Positions 16,933 to 26,445 of a stretch of 64,000 bases of DNA are shown here, one piece after another. A program made the position numbers and the translations under genes. The stretch comes from RPQJ01 sp963700045 (GTDB lineage: Bacteria; Pseudomonadota; Gammaproteobacteria; Steroidobacterales; Steroidobacteraceae), in contig CAVOWK010000007.1 of the NCBI GenBank assembly GCA_963700045.1, positions 1 to 64,000 of the forward strand. Reading direction: 5' to 3'. How positions within the stretch are numbered: the stretch's first letter is position 1; each line of letters starts with the position of its first letter. Below the pieces are notes generated by a model. It was not told where the DNA came from, searched no databases, and was given only the letters and a program-made list of their open reading frames with translations.

Positions 16933-19900
16933 CGACTTCCAGGATGCGATCGCTGGCCACGCTGGACCGCTGCCGCGGCCGTTGTGATGCTGGCCAGCAC
17001 ACCTGCCGGCGCGGACGACACCGAACTGTTCGTCGGCGCGGCCGTCAGCCGCGGCTCCGTCACGCCCCAACATCCTGTTCGTCATGGACACGTCGGGCAG
17101 CATGGACACCAACGTGACTACCCAGGTGTCCTTCAACCCGGCCGACACCTACAGCGGCTCGTGCCGGACGGACCGGGTGCTACTGGTCGAACAACAGCGA
17201 CCGGTGCCGGACTGACGACCAGCACCGAAATGCGACGTTCACGTCAACGCGAAGCGTGTTTACCTGCAATGCGGCCCAGCCGAACCTGGCCTCGGCCGGC
17301 ATCGCGTATGTTGACGAAGGCCGCGCGTGCTGGCGGTCGGCAGCAAGAACGGTGGGAGTCATGCCGGCGGCGACAGCAGCAGCTGGATCGAGTGCGCGGC
17401 GGACGCCGGCATTCATGGCCAGACCGATGCGGCCACGAAGAAATACGCCGCGGACGGGCGACCAATGGCCCGTGGTCCAGCAATTCTGCCAACAAGATCG
17501 ACTGGGCCCGCGGCGGCCCGATCACGTTCTATTCCGGCAACTATCTCAACTGGAAGGCGAGCTCCACCATCACGCGCACCCGCCTGGAGATCATGCAGGA
17601 GGTGTTGACCACGCTGCTGGACAACCTCGACGACAACGTCAACGTCGGCCTGATGCGCTACAGCAACGACACGGGCAACGACAACGACGCCGCCGCGCAG
17701 GGTGGCATGGTCGTGAAGGAGATGGGCAAGATCGAGGACAATCGCGCGGCGATGAAGACCGAGATCAACGGCTGGAACGCCGCTGGCTGGACCCCGCTGT
17801 CCGAGACGCTCTATGAAGCCACGCAGTACTACAGGGGCGACAAGGTGTACTTCGGGGGCGGCGCAAACGCGACGACGCACCCGAGCGTGTTCAGCAAGTC
17901 GGACAAGTTCACGAGCAATCCGAACGGCGACACGCCGAGTGTCACCGCTTCCCGCAACGCCTCGGACAAGACGCTGTACGACTCGCCGGCGGACCAGGAC
18001 TGCCAGAAGAACTACCTCGTCTTCCTGACGGACGGCCTGCCGACGCAGGACAACGAGGCGAACGCGCGCATCGAGAGCCTGCCAGAACTTCGCCACGATA
18101 AACGGTCGCGCCACGTGCGACGGCACCGAGGGCAACGGCAAATGCACGGACGATCTCTCCAAGTGGCTGCAGGAATCGGACCTGCGCTCGGACCGGCCGG
18201 GCGTGCAGAACGTCACCAGCTACTGGATCGGCTTCGGCGATGACGTGGCGTCGGGCACGGCGTTCCTGGAGAAAGTTGCGCAGCGCGGCGGTGGCAAGTA
18301 CTACGAGGCCGCCGACACGGCCGAGCTGACCGAGGCCTTCACGGAGATCATCTCCAAGATCCTCGAGCAGACGACGACGTTCACGTCGCCGACGGTGGCC
18401 GTGAACGCGTTCAACCGCACCCAGAACCTGAACTTCCTGTACATGTCGGTTTTCAAGCCGGCCACCTCCTACCGCTGGCTCGGCAACATCAAGAAGTATC
18501 AGATCACGCCGACCGGCGAAATCCGCGACGTGAACGGCAATGCGGCGGTCGATCCGAACAACGGCTTCTTCCGGGATGGCGCGCAGAGCTACTGGTCGGA
18601 CATGGCCGACGGTGCCGACGCCGAGATGGGCGGCGCGGCGGGTGAACTGAAGAACCCGGCGACCCGCAAGATCTACAGCAACCTGACCGCCAACTCGGGG
18701 ACGCTGAGCGAAGACCTGTCCGCCTTGAAGGCTACGGGCAACCTTACGCTCGCCAACCTGTTGCTGCTCGGCGTCGTGTCGAACGTGGCGGTGTCGGGCC
18801 GGCCGGCTGTCGGCGACCTCGTGGACTGGGCGTATGGTCACGACGTCCTCGACGAGAACGGCAACAGCGATTTCACGGAAGCCCGCAAGGACATGGGTGA
18901 TCCGCTGCATTCGCGTCCGGCGACGGTCATCTACGGCGGACCGGCGGACGATCCGGACATCACCCTTTACGCGACGACGAACGACGGCTACGTCCAGGCC
19001 ATCAATGCGAAGACCGGCGCGGAGCTCTGGGCTTTCGTGCCGCGCCTCATGCTCGACCGCATCGAGGAACTGTACACAACGAAGACGTGACTTCACGCGT
19101 GTACGGCCTGGACGGTGCGGTAAGGGTGGTCCGGCTCGATCGCGACGGCGACGGCACGATCGAGCCCGCGGGCTCGGACATCAACGGCGACGGCACGGTC
19201 TCCGAGTCCGAGAAGGACAAGGTGTACCTGTACTTCGGCATGCGCCGCGGCGGCTCGTAGCTACGTCGGCCTCGACGTGACGGTACGCACCGCGCCGAAG
19301 CTGCTGTGGATCATCGGACCATCCGACCTGCCGGGCGTCGGCCAGACCTGGTCCGCACCCACGGTCGCGCGGGTCAACGTCAACCGCAGCTGGACCAGCG
19401 GCAACCCCGACAAGATGGTGCTCGTGTTCGGCGGCGGCTACGACGTCGCCCAGGACACCGTCGGCTACGTGGCCGACGGCGTGGGCAACCGCATCTTCAT
19501 GGTGGACGCCGTCACCGGCAGCCTGATCTGGCGCGCCGGCCCGACGTCGGACACCGGCGCGCAGCTGCAGCTCGCCAAGATGACGAATTCCATTCCCGGC
19601 GACGTGCGAGCGGTCGACCTGTCGGGCGACGGTTTCGCCGACCGCATGTATGCCGCGGACATGGGCGGGCGCGTCTGGCGCTTCGACATCCGCAACAGCC
19701 AGGCGCCGGCCGACCTGGTCTGGGGCGGGGTCTTTGCCTCGCTGGGACTCGGCGACCTCGCGGTCAAGACCGACGCGACCAAGAACCGTCGCTTCTTCTA
19801 TGCGCCTGACGTCTCGTTGATAGAGTCGGGCACGAGCAACTTCATCAACGTCGGCATCGGCTCGGGGCACCGCGAGAAGCCGATCACGGACGTGACGGTG

Positions 19901-20522
19901 GTCAATCGCTTCTACAGCCTGCGTGACTTCAATGTGTTCTCGCAGGTGCAGAACACCCAGTACAAGGCCACCTGCGGCACTTCGGAGACCTCGCCGTGCC
20001 ACCAGATCATCACCGACGGTGATACGCGACTGCTCGACGTGACTGGAGTCACTAACCCGACGATTCCGGCGGGCGGTGTCGGCTGGCGAATGAACCTGCA
20101 GGATGCGGGCGAGAAGGTCCTCGCGGAATCGCGCACGTTCCAGAACCAGATCTACTTCACGACGTATTCGCCGGAAGAACGCGAATACAACCCGGAATTC
20201 TGTGTCGCGACCGTTGGCCTGAACCGGCTCTACGTCGCGGACGTCGGCGACCGGCAAGCTGGACGTGGCCACGGAACTGGCCCAAGGCAGCATCGCGCCG
20301 GAGGTGACTTTCGTGTTCCCGACGCCGGGGGACGTGCCTGCGGACGAACCGCCGCCGGGCTGCGCCACGACAACGGGCTGCGACGTGGATGACCCGACGA
20401 CCTGGCCGCCAGTCCAGGGCCCGGCCGTGAATCCAATCTGCCTGGTCGGCCTGGAAAGTTGCGGCAGCGGCCTGACCAACCCGCCGGTGCGGACCTACTG
20501 GGAACAGCGTGGCTCGAACTGA
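16929..20522 (+). CDS. pilY1: PilY1 tip adhesin/assembly protein (frameshifts)
   Basis: A protein of about 1,190 residues with a signal peptide ending near AGADD. The N-terminal half is a von Willebrand A-like domain. Its metal site DTSGSMDT is encoded at 17084-17112, and it includes NYLNWKASSTITRTRLEIMQ, NVGLMRYSND and NYLVFLTDGLPTQDNEA. The C-terminal half is a beta-propeller (PKLLWIIGPSDLPGVGQTWS, then VFGGGYDVAQ and FADRMYAADMGGRVWRFDIR). Two calcium-loop motifs, DRDGDGTIEP and DINGDGTVSE, lie at 19137-19215. Shifts occur near 17065, 17200-17460, 18090, 19250 and 20250. It presents at the pilus tip and acts in assembly with the minor pilins. Confidence 0.88.
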
Positions 20523-20583
20523 ACAGGCCAGGGACGCCGGACCCGTCCGGCGTCCCTGCCAGATTCCCTGAAGGAGCGAACCG

Positions 20584-20989
20584 ATGCGGAACAAGATGCG
20601 AGGCGTGACCCTGATCGAGCTGGTCATCGTGGTGGCGATCGTCGCGCTGCTCGCCACCATCGCGATCCCGAGCTACCGCCAGTTCCTGTTGCGGTCGCAC
20701 CGGGCTGAAGCCAAGTCGGCCCTGCTCAACCTGGCTGCCGCGCAGGAAAAGTTCTACCTGCAGAACAACACGTACACGGACGCGCTCGACGACGCGCCAC
20801 CCGACGGACTGGGTTTGCTGGCGACGACCGAGAACGGCCACTACACGCATTGCGATCGACGACGCCGACGCCGACAGCTTCACGGCCACGGCCACGACGG
20901 CAGGGGGCCAGGCCGACGACACTCACTGCGGCACATTCACGATCGATCAGGCAGGTGCGCGCACCGCGACCTCGGACGACTGCTGGTAG
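20584..20989 (+). CDS. pilE: PilE-type pilin (one frameshift)
   Basis: The motif MRGVTLIELVIVVAIVALLA is a class-III prepilin start with glutamate at +5. It continues IPSYRQFLLRSHRAEAKSAL, LNLAAAQEKFYLQNNTYTDA and GLGLLATTENGHY. A shift near 20848 restores IAIDDADADSFTATATTAGG and HCGTFTIDQAGARTATSDDC W, ending at the TAG at 20987-20989. The corrected length is 134 residues, with a C-terminal disulfide pair. As in Pseudomonas, this gene ends the minor-pilin operon and is not the major pilin. A 61-bp gap with a clear GGAGC ribosome site precedes it. It converges on ispH with a 28-bp gap and no evident terminator. Confidence 0.85.
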
Positions 20990-21017
20990 CCCCAACCGGC
21001 AGGCACAAGCCGCAGAC

Positions 21018-21983
21018 TCAGCCGGTCGCCTTGTCGCGGCCGGTCGCCGCCGACCGCAATTCACGTGGCAGCGCGAACACGACGTGTTCCGCCCGACCTT
21101 CGATCTCGGTTGCACCCTGCCCGCCCCACTCCTTGAGACGAGCCACGACCCGCTGCACGAGCAGTTCAGGCGCTGACGCGCCCGCCGTGACCCCAACGGC
21201 CTGCTTACCCTCGAACCATTCCGCACGCAGGTTGTCCGGGCCGTCCACGAGGTAGCCCGGCATGCCCGCCTTTTCGGCGATCTCGCGCAGGCGGTTGGAA
21301 TTCGAACTCGTGGCCGATCCGACCACGACCATCACGTCGCAGTCCGCGACCAGCTTCTTCACTGCGTCCTGGCGGTTCTGCGTCGCGTAGCAGATGTCTT
21401 CCTTGCGCGGCGTCGCCAGCGTCGGGAACCTTGCCTGCAGCGCTTCGAGCACGTCGGCCGTGTCGTCCACGGAGAGCGTCGTCTGCGTGACCACGCCGAC
21501 CCGCGCGGGATCGCGCACGTTCAGGTGCTGCACGTCATCGACGTCCTCGACCAGGCAGATGCGCCCGCCGTGCGACGCGTCGAACTGGCCCATCGTGCCC
21601 TCGACCTCCGGGTGACCCGCATGGCCGATCAGGATCACGTCGCGGCCGTCGCGCCCGTAGCGTGAGACCTCCATGTGCACCTTGGTGACGAGCGGGCAGG
21701 TGGCGTCGAACACGCGCAGGCCACGCCGGGCCGCTTCGGCCTGCACCGCCTTCGCGACGCCATGGGCGCTGAAAATGACCGTGGCGTCGCCGGGGACTTC
21801 GTCGAGTTCCTCGACGAACACGGCGCCGAGGCCACGCAGGCGATCGACGACGAACTTGTTGTGCACGACCTCGTGCCGCACGTAGATCGGTGCGCCGAAG
21901 AGATCCAGCGCGCGCTCGACGATGTCGATCGCCCGGTCGACGCCAGCGCAGAATCCCCGCGGATTGGCGAGCAGGATTTTCAC
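21018..21983 (-). CDS. ispH: 4-hydroxy-3-methylbut-2-enyl diphosphate reductase
   Basis: This 321-residue last enzyme of the MEP isoprenoid pathway makes IPP and DMAPP in the cytosol with a [4Fe-4S] cluster. The three cluster cysteines are visible in NPRGFCAGVDRAI, VFDATCPLVTKVH and EDICYATQNRQ. The histidines in YVRHEVVHN and GHAGHPEVEGTMGQ and the TSSNSNRL substrate loop are present. It is last in the minus-strand chain murJ-ribF-ileS-lspA-ispH, starting 4 bp after lspA. The family's usual fkpB neighbour between lspA and ispH is missing here. Confidence 0.97.
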   Translation of the reverse strand: MKILLANPRGFCAGVDRAIDIVERALDLFGAPIYVRHEVVHNKFVVDRLRGLGAVFVEELDEVPGDATVIFSAHGVAKAVQAEAARRGLRVFDATCPLVTKVHMEVSRYGRDGRDVILIGHAGHPEVEGTMGQFDASHGGRICLVEDVDDVQHLNVRDPARVGVVTQTTLSVDDTADVLEALQARFPTLATPRKEDICYATQNRQDAVKKLVADCDVMVVVGSATSSNSNRLREIAEKAGMPGYLVDGPDNLRAEWFEGKQAVGVTAGASAPELLVQRVVARLKEWGGQGATEIEGRAEHVVFALPRELRSAATGRDKATG

Positions 21984-21986
21984 TGC

Positions 21987-22553
21987 CTACCTGTGTTCGC
22001 GGAAGGCATCGAGGATCATCAGCGCGGCGCCGATCGTGATCGCGCTGTCGGCGATGTTGAACGCCGGAAAATACGAGCCGCCCCAGTGCGCATGGATGAA
22101 GTCGACGACGTAGCCGTGTGCCATGCGGTCGATCACGTTGCCGAGCGCGCCGCCGATGATCAGCGCCAGCGCCAGTGGCAGGAACTTCTCGCCGCGCGGC
22201 AGCCGCCAGAGCCACACGATGAGCGCGGCGCTGACGACGAGCCCGAGCGTGATGAAGAACCCGCGCTGCCAGCCGGACGCGTCGGCCAGGATGCTGAACG
22301 CAGCCCCGGTGTTGTGCAGCAGCGTGAAGTCGAGCACCGGCAGGACTTCGACGCGCTCGTAGAGCTCGAGGAAGCGCGTGACGAGGAACTTGGTGGCCTG
22401 GTCGAACGCGACGACGAACAGCGACAGCCACAACCAGGCCGCCGGGTGAGTGCGCTGGAGACGCAGGGCGGCGAGCGCCGCCAGGCCGGACGCCGTGGAG
22501 GTGTGCGGCGCTACGGACCCGGTCGGGGGCTTGGGCTGGCTTGGGGTGTTCAT
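21987..22553 (-). CDS. lspA: Lipoprotein signal peptidase (signal peptidase II)
   Basis: This 188-residue inner-membrane aspartyl protease cleaves signal peptides from prolipoproteins. It has four membrane helices. The catalytic aspartates lie in ALGNVIDRMAHGYVVDFIH and FNIADSAITIGA, and the conserved LLHNTGAAFSIL loop is present. The first 35 or so residues (MNTPSQPKPPTGS and on) are a low-complexity extension. An internal start could lie nearer WLWLSLFVVAFDQATK, but no better ribosome site is evident. It stands 15 bp after ileS. Confidence 0.96.
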   Translation of the reverse strand: MNTPSQPKPPTGSVAPHTSTASGLAALAALRLQRTHPAAWLWLSLFVVAFDQATKFLVTRFLELYERVEVLPVLDFTLLHNTGAAFSILADASGWQRGFFITLGLVVSAALIVWLWRLPRGEKFLPLALALIIGGALGNVIDRMAHGYVVDFIHAHWGGSYFPAFNIADSAITIGAALMILDAFREHR

Positions 22554-22568
22554 CGCGTCCTTGAGGCT

Positions 22569-25388
22569 TCAGGCGTAGCGGCGTGTCTCGCCCGGACCGT
22601 CGAGATTGACCGCGCAACGGCCGCACAGTTCCGGGTGGGCAGACACGGTACCGACGTCCGGCCGCCGGTGCCAGCAACGGGCGCACTTCTGCGACTCGGA
22701 GCGCCCTACCTGCAGCCACAGCCCGCTCTTGCCCTCGCCGTCCGAAGCTACGGCCTCGGCCGGCCGCGAGCCGGCATCTGCCACGTGCGCTGCCGACGTG
22801 ATCAGCACGAATCGCAGTTCATCGCCTAACGCAGTCAATGCGTTGGCCCACGCGGGCGTGCCGTAGAGCGTCACCTCGGCATCGAGCGGCGCGCCGATCT
22901 GCTCGGCAACGCGCAGGCGCTCGAGCTCGCGCAGCACGGCGGCACGTGCCTCCAGCACTTTCGGCCAGTCGATCGTCTGCGGGACGGATGCGGTGTCGGG
23001 GATGGCGGCCCAGGTCGTGAAAAACACCGATTCCGCGCGCTCGCCCGGCATGAAGCGCCAGATCTCCTCGGCCGTGAACGACAGGATCGGCGCCAGCCAG
23101 CGCACCATCGCCTCGGCGATCCAGTACATCGCCGTCTGCGCCGAACGGCGCGCCGGGCCGGTCGCCGGCGTCGTGTACAGGCGATCCTTGAGTACGTCGA
23201 GGTAGAAGCCGCCGAGGTCGACGACGCAGAAATTGTGCAGCTTCTGATAGATGACGTGGAATTCGTAGCTGCGATAAGCGGCGATGACCTCGTGCTGCAG
23301 CTCGCGTGTGCGGGCGAGCGCCCAGCGGTCGAGTGCGAGCATCTGGCCCACCGGCACCGCATCGCGCGTGGGATCGAAACCCGCGAGGTTGCCGAGCAGG
23401 AAGCGCACCGTGTTGCGGACGCGGCGGTACGAGTCCGACGTACGCTTCAGGATCTCGTCCGAAACGCTGATCTCGTTGGCGTAGTCGGTGGCTGCAACCC
23501 ACAGGCGCAGCACGTCGGCGCCGAGCGTGCTCATCACCTTCTGCGGCAGCACGGTGTTGCCGAGCGACTTCGACATCTTGCGGCCCTTCTCGTCCACGGT
23601 GAAGCCGTGGGTGAGCACGCCCTTGTAGGGCGCGTGGCCTTTCTGCGCGACCGAGGTCAGCAGCGAGCTGTGGAACCAGCCGCGATGCTGGTCCGAGCCT
23701 TCGAGGTAGAGGTCGGCGGGCGACAGGATCTCCGGCCGGCTCTGCGACACGCAATGGTGCGAAACGCCCGAGTCGACCCAGACATCCATGATGTCGGTGA
23801 CCTTCTCGTAGCTCGACGCATCGGCGCCGAGCAGCGTGGCCGGATCGAGATCGAACCACGCATCGATGCCGTCCTTCGCGACGAGCCCGGCGACCTGGTC
23901 CACGAGCTCGGGCGTGCGCGGATGCAGCTCGCCCGTTTCCCTGTGCGTGAACAGCGACAGCGGCACGCCCCACATGCGCTGGCGCGAGATGCACCAGTCG
24001 GGACGGCCGGCGATCATGCTGTAGATGCGCTGCTCGCCCCAGCCCGGCGTCCACTCGACCTTGCCGATCTCGGCGAGCGCCGCGGCGCGCAAGCCCGCAC
24101 GTTCCATGCTGATGAACCATTGCGGCGTGGCGCGGAAAATCACCGGTGTCTTGTGGCGCCAGCAGTGCGGGTAGCTGTGACGGAATGCTTCGTGGTGCAG
24201 CAGCGCACCGCGCTCCGCGAGCACCTCGACGACGTGCTTGTTCGCGTCGAAGACCTTCTCGCCGGCGAAGAGCGGCGTGGCCGGCAGGAAACGCCCGTCA
24301 CTGCCGACGGGGTTGTCGACCGCGAGGCCGTACTTCCTGCCGACGACGAAGTCTTCCTGGCCGTGGCCCGGCGCGGTGTGCACGGCGCCGGTGCCGCTTT
24401 CGAGCGTCACGTGCTCACCGAGGATCACGGGCACGATGCGATCGTAGAAGGGATGACGCAGTTGCAGGTGCTCGAGGGCTGCGCCCTTCATCCGTGCTAG
24501 TTCACGCGACGCGGCAGCTTCGGCGCGCTGCAGCACCGCCGGCGCAAGTTCCGACGCGATGAGCAGCAACTCTGCACCCGCTCCCGCATCGACGGCGAGC
24601 AGCGAGTAGTCGAACTCCGCATGCACCGCGACGGCCTGGTTGGCCGGCAGCGTCCACGGCGTGGTCGTCCAGATCACGATACTTGCGCGACCCGGCGGCA
24701 GGCTCACGCCAGCACGCCGCGCCAGATCTGCGCCATCGATGACGTCGAAGCGGACGTCGATCGACGGCGACGTGCGCTCTTCGTACTCGACCTCGGCCTC
24801 GGCGAGCGCCGAGCGGCAGTCGAGGCACCAGTGCACGGGTTTGAAGCCCTTGTACAGGTGCCCATTGCGGATGATCTGGGCGAACGCGCGCAGCTGCTCG
24901 GCTTCGTAGCGCGGCGCCAGCGTCAGGTAGGGATTGAACCAGTCGCCCATGACGCCGAGCCGGATGAAGTCCTTGCGCTGGACGTCCACCTGCTCCATCG
25001 CGAACTCGCGGCACGCCTGGCGGAACGCCTTGGCGTCGAGCTGCTTCATCTCGCGGCCGCGCACTTTTTCGACAGCGTGCTCGATCGGCAGGCCGTGGCA
25101 GTCCCAGCCCGGCACGTACGGCGCGTCGAAGCCGTCGAGCGTGCGCGACTTGACGATGACGTCCTTCAGGATCTTGTTGACCGCGTGGCCGATGTGGATT
25201 GCACCGTTCGCGTACGGCGGACCATCGTGCAGGATGAACTTCGGCCGGTCCTTCGCGATGGCGCGCAGCTTGTCGTACGTGCGGTGCTCGTCCCACCACG
25301 CCAGCATGTCCGGCTCGCGGCGGGCAAGATCGGCCTTCATCGGGAACGCCGTCTCCGGCAGGTTTACGGTGTTCTTGTAGTCAGCCAT
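22569..25388 (-). CDS. ileS: Isoleucyl-tRNA synthetase
   Basis: This 939-residue class I synthetase has the HIGH-type motif in PPYANGAIHIGHAVNKILKD and KMSKS in DEKGRKMSKSLGNTVLP. The editing domain includes WTTTPWTLPANQAV and GTGAVHTAPGHGQEDF. The C-terminal zinc finger is CARCWHRRPDVG followed by ELCGRCAVNL, as in the Escherichia coli type that is sensitive to mupirocin. The length is normal. The gene is intact across 2.8 kb, which makes the indel-rich stretches elsewhere stand out. An ATG at 25388 is followed by MADYKNTVNLPETAFPMKAD, the usual N-terminus. Confidence 0.98.
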   Translation of the reverse strand: MADYKNTVNLPETAFPMKADLARREPDMLAWWDEHRTYDKLRAIAKDRPKFILHDGPPYANGAIHIGHAVNKILKDVIVKSRTLDGFDAPYVPGWDCHGLPIEHAVEKVRGREMKQLDAKAFRQACREFAMEQVDVQRKDFIRLGVMGDWFNPYLTLAPRYEAEQLRAFAQIIRNGHLYKGFKPVHWCLDCRSALAEAEVEYEERTSPSIDVRFDVIDGADLARRAGVSLPPGRASIVIWTTTPWTLPANQAVAVHAEFDYSLLAVDAGAGAELLLIASELAPAVLQRAEAAASRELARMKGAALEHLQLRHPFYDRIVPVILGEHVTLESGTGAVHTAPGHGQEDFVVGRKYGLAVDNPVGSDGRFLPATPLFAGEKVFDANKHVVEVLAERGALLHHEAFRHSYPHCWRHKTPVIFRATPQWFISMERAGLRAAALAEIGKVEWTPGWGEQRIYSMIAGRPDWCISRQRMWGVPLSLFTHRETGELHPRTPELVDQVAGLVAKDGIDAWFDLDPATLLGADASSYEKVTDIMDVWVDSGVSHHCVSQSRPEILSPADLYLEGSDQHRGWFHSSLLTSVAQKGHAPYKGVLTHGFTVDEKGRKMSKSLGNTVLPQKVMSTLGADVLRLWVAATDYANEISVSDEILKRTSDSYRRVRNTVRFLLGNLAGFDPTRDAVPVGQMLALDRWALARTRELQHEVIAAYRSYEFHVIYQKLHNFCVVDLGGFYLDVLKDRLYTTPATGPARRSAQTAMYWIAEAMVRWLAPILSFTAEEIWRFMPGERAESVFFTTWAAIPDTASVPQTIDWPKVLEARAAVLRELERLRVAEQIGAPLDAEVTLYGTPAWANALTALGDELRFVLITSAAHVADAGSRPAEAVASDGEGKSGLWLQVGRSESQKCARCWHRRPDVGTVSAHPELCGRCAVNLDGPGETRRYA

Positions 25389-25491
25389 GGGCAGGGACTT
25401 CGGAGCGGATCGCGCACGCCGGCACGGAACCAGAAATATTGAGGCAATTCATGGATTTAATCCAGCCATAGCGGCCCAGGGAGCGGCGGAT

Positions 25492-26445
25492 TCAGGCCAG
25501 CAGCGGGATTTCGGCGAGGGCGGCCCGGGCGCGAGCCGAATCGATGCCCATCTGGACGACGAGCGCGTCCAGCGACTCGAACTTCTGCTCGGCCCTGAGC
25601 CAGCGCAGGAAGTCGACGCTCAGGTATTCGCCGTAGAGGTCGCCCTCGTAGTCGAACAGGTGCACCTCGAGCAACGGATCGGTGCCATTGACCGTGGGTC
25701 GCGTGCCGAGGCTCACCACCGCGGGGTGATCCTGCAGACCGGCGCCGCTGACACGCACCGCCAGGATGCCCCACAGCGGCACCACCTTCCGGTGCAGCGC
25801 GAGATTGGCCGTGGGATAACCGAGCGTGCGACCAAGCTGCACGCCGCGCCGCACGCGACCCGTCATGCGATACGGCCGGCCGAGCAGGTGGGCAGCACGC
25901 GCCATGTCGTTGCGGCCGAGCGCTTCGCGCACGAGTGAACTGCTGACGCGTTCGCCCGCGACGAGAAACTCGCCCACCTCCTCCACCGAGAATCCGTGCC
26001 GCTCACCGGCGGCGCGCAGCGAGTGAATGTTGCCCTCGCGCTTGCGCGCGTAGTGGAAGTCGTGGCCCACGACCATGTGCCGCACGCCGAGACCCGCCAC
26101 CAGCAGCTTCTGCTCGAATTCCTCGGCACTGAAGTTGCGCATGCGCGCGTCGAAACGCAGCACCACGACGCGATCGACCCCGTAGAGCGCGAGCGCTTCG
26201 AGCTTCTCGCGCAGCCGCATCAGGCGCGCGGGTGCCGCCGCGCCCTCGAAAAATTCGCGTGGAGTCGGCTCGAACGTGATCACCGTGACAGGCATGCCGA
26301 GTTCATCGGCCTTGCGCCGCGTGGCCTCGAGCATGTGCTGGTGGCCGCGATGCACCCCGTCGTAATTGCCGATCGTCGCGACGCAGCCGCGGTGCTCCGG
26401 GCGCAGGTTGCGCAACCCGCGGATCAGTTCAAGCGGACGACTCAT
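25492..26445 (-). CDS. ribF: Bifunctional riboflavin kinase/FAD synthetase
   Basis: This 317-residue protein has an N-terminal FMN adenylyltransferase domain (CVATIGNYDGVHRGHQHMLE, then TFEPTPREFF and VVGHDFHYARKREGN). The C-terminal riboflavin kinase domain has GRTLGYPTANL and PLLEVHLFDYEGDLYGE. It makes FMN and then FAD in the cytosol. The ATG at 26445 overlaps the murJ stop (ATGA), so the two are coupled. The frame stays open further upstream, but only as a shadow inside murJ. Confidence 0.97.
   Translation of the reverse strand: MSRPLELIRGLRNLRPEHRGCVATIGNYDGVHRGHQHMLEATRRKADELGMPVTVITFEPTPREFFEGAAAPARLMRLREKLEALALYGVDRVVVLRFDARMRNFSAEEFEQKLLVAGLGVRHMVVGHDFHYARKREGNIHSLRAAGERHGFSVEEVGEFLVAGERVSSSLVREALGRNDMARAAHLLGRPYRMTGRVRRGVQLGRTLGYPTANLALHRKVVPLWGILAVRVSGAGLQDHPAVVSLGTRPTVNGTDPLLEVHLFDYEGDLYGEYLSVDFLRWLRAEQKFESLDALVVQMGIDSARARAALAEIPLLA

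Noticed and set aside
13815..18200. Programmed ribosomal frameshifting in pilus genes
   Set aside because: The shifts are many, in both directions, and not at recognisable slippery sequences. Consensus error explains them more simply.
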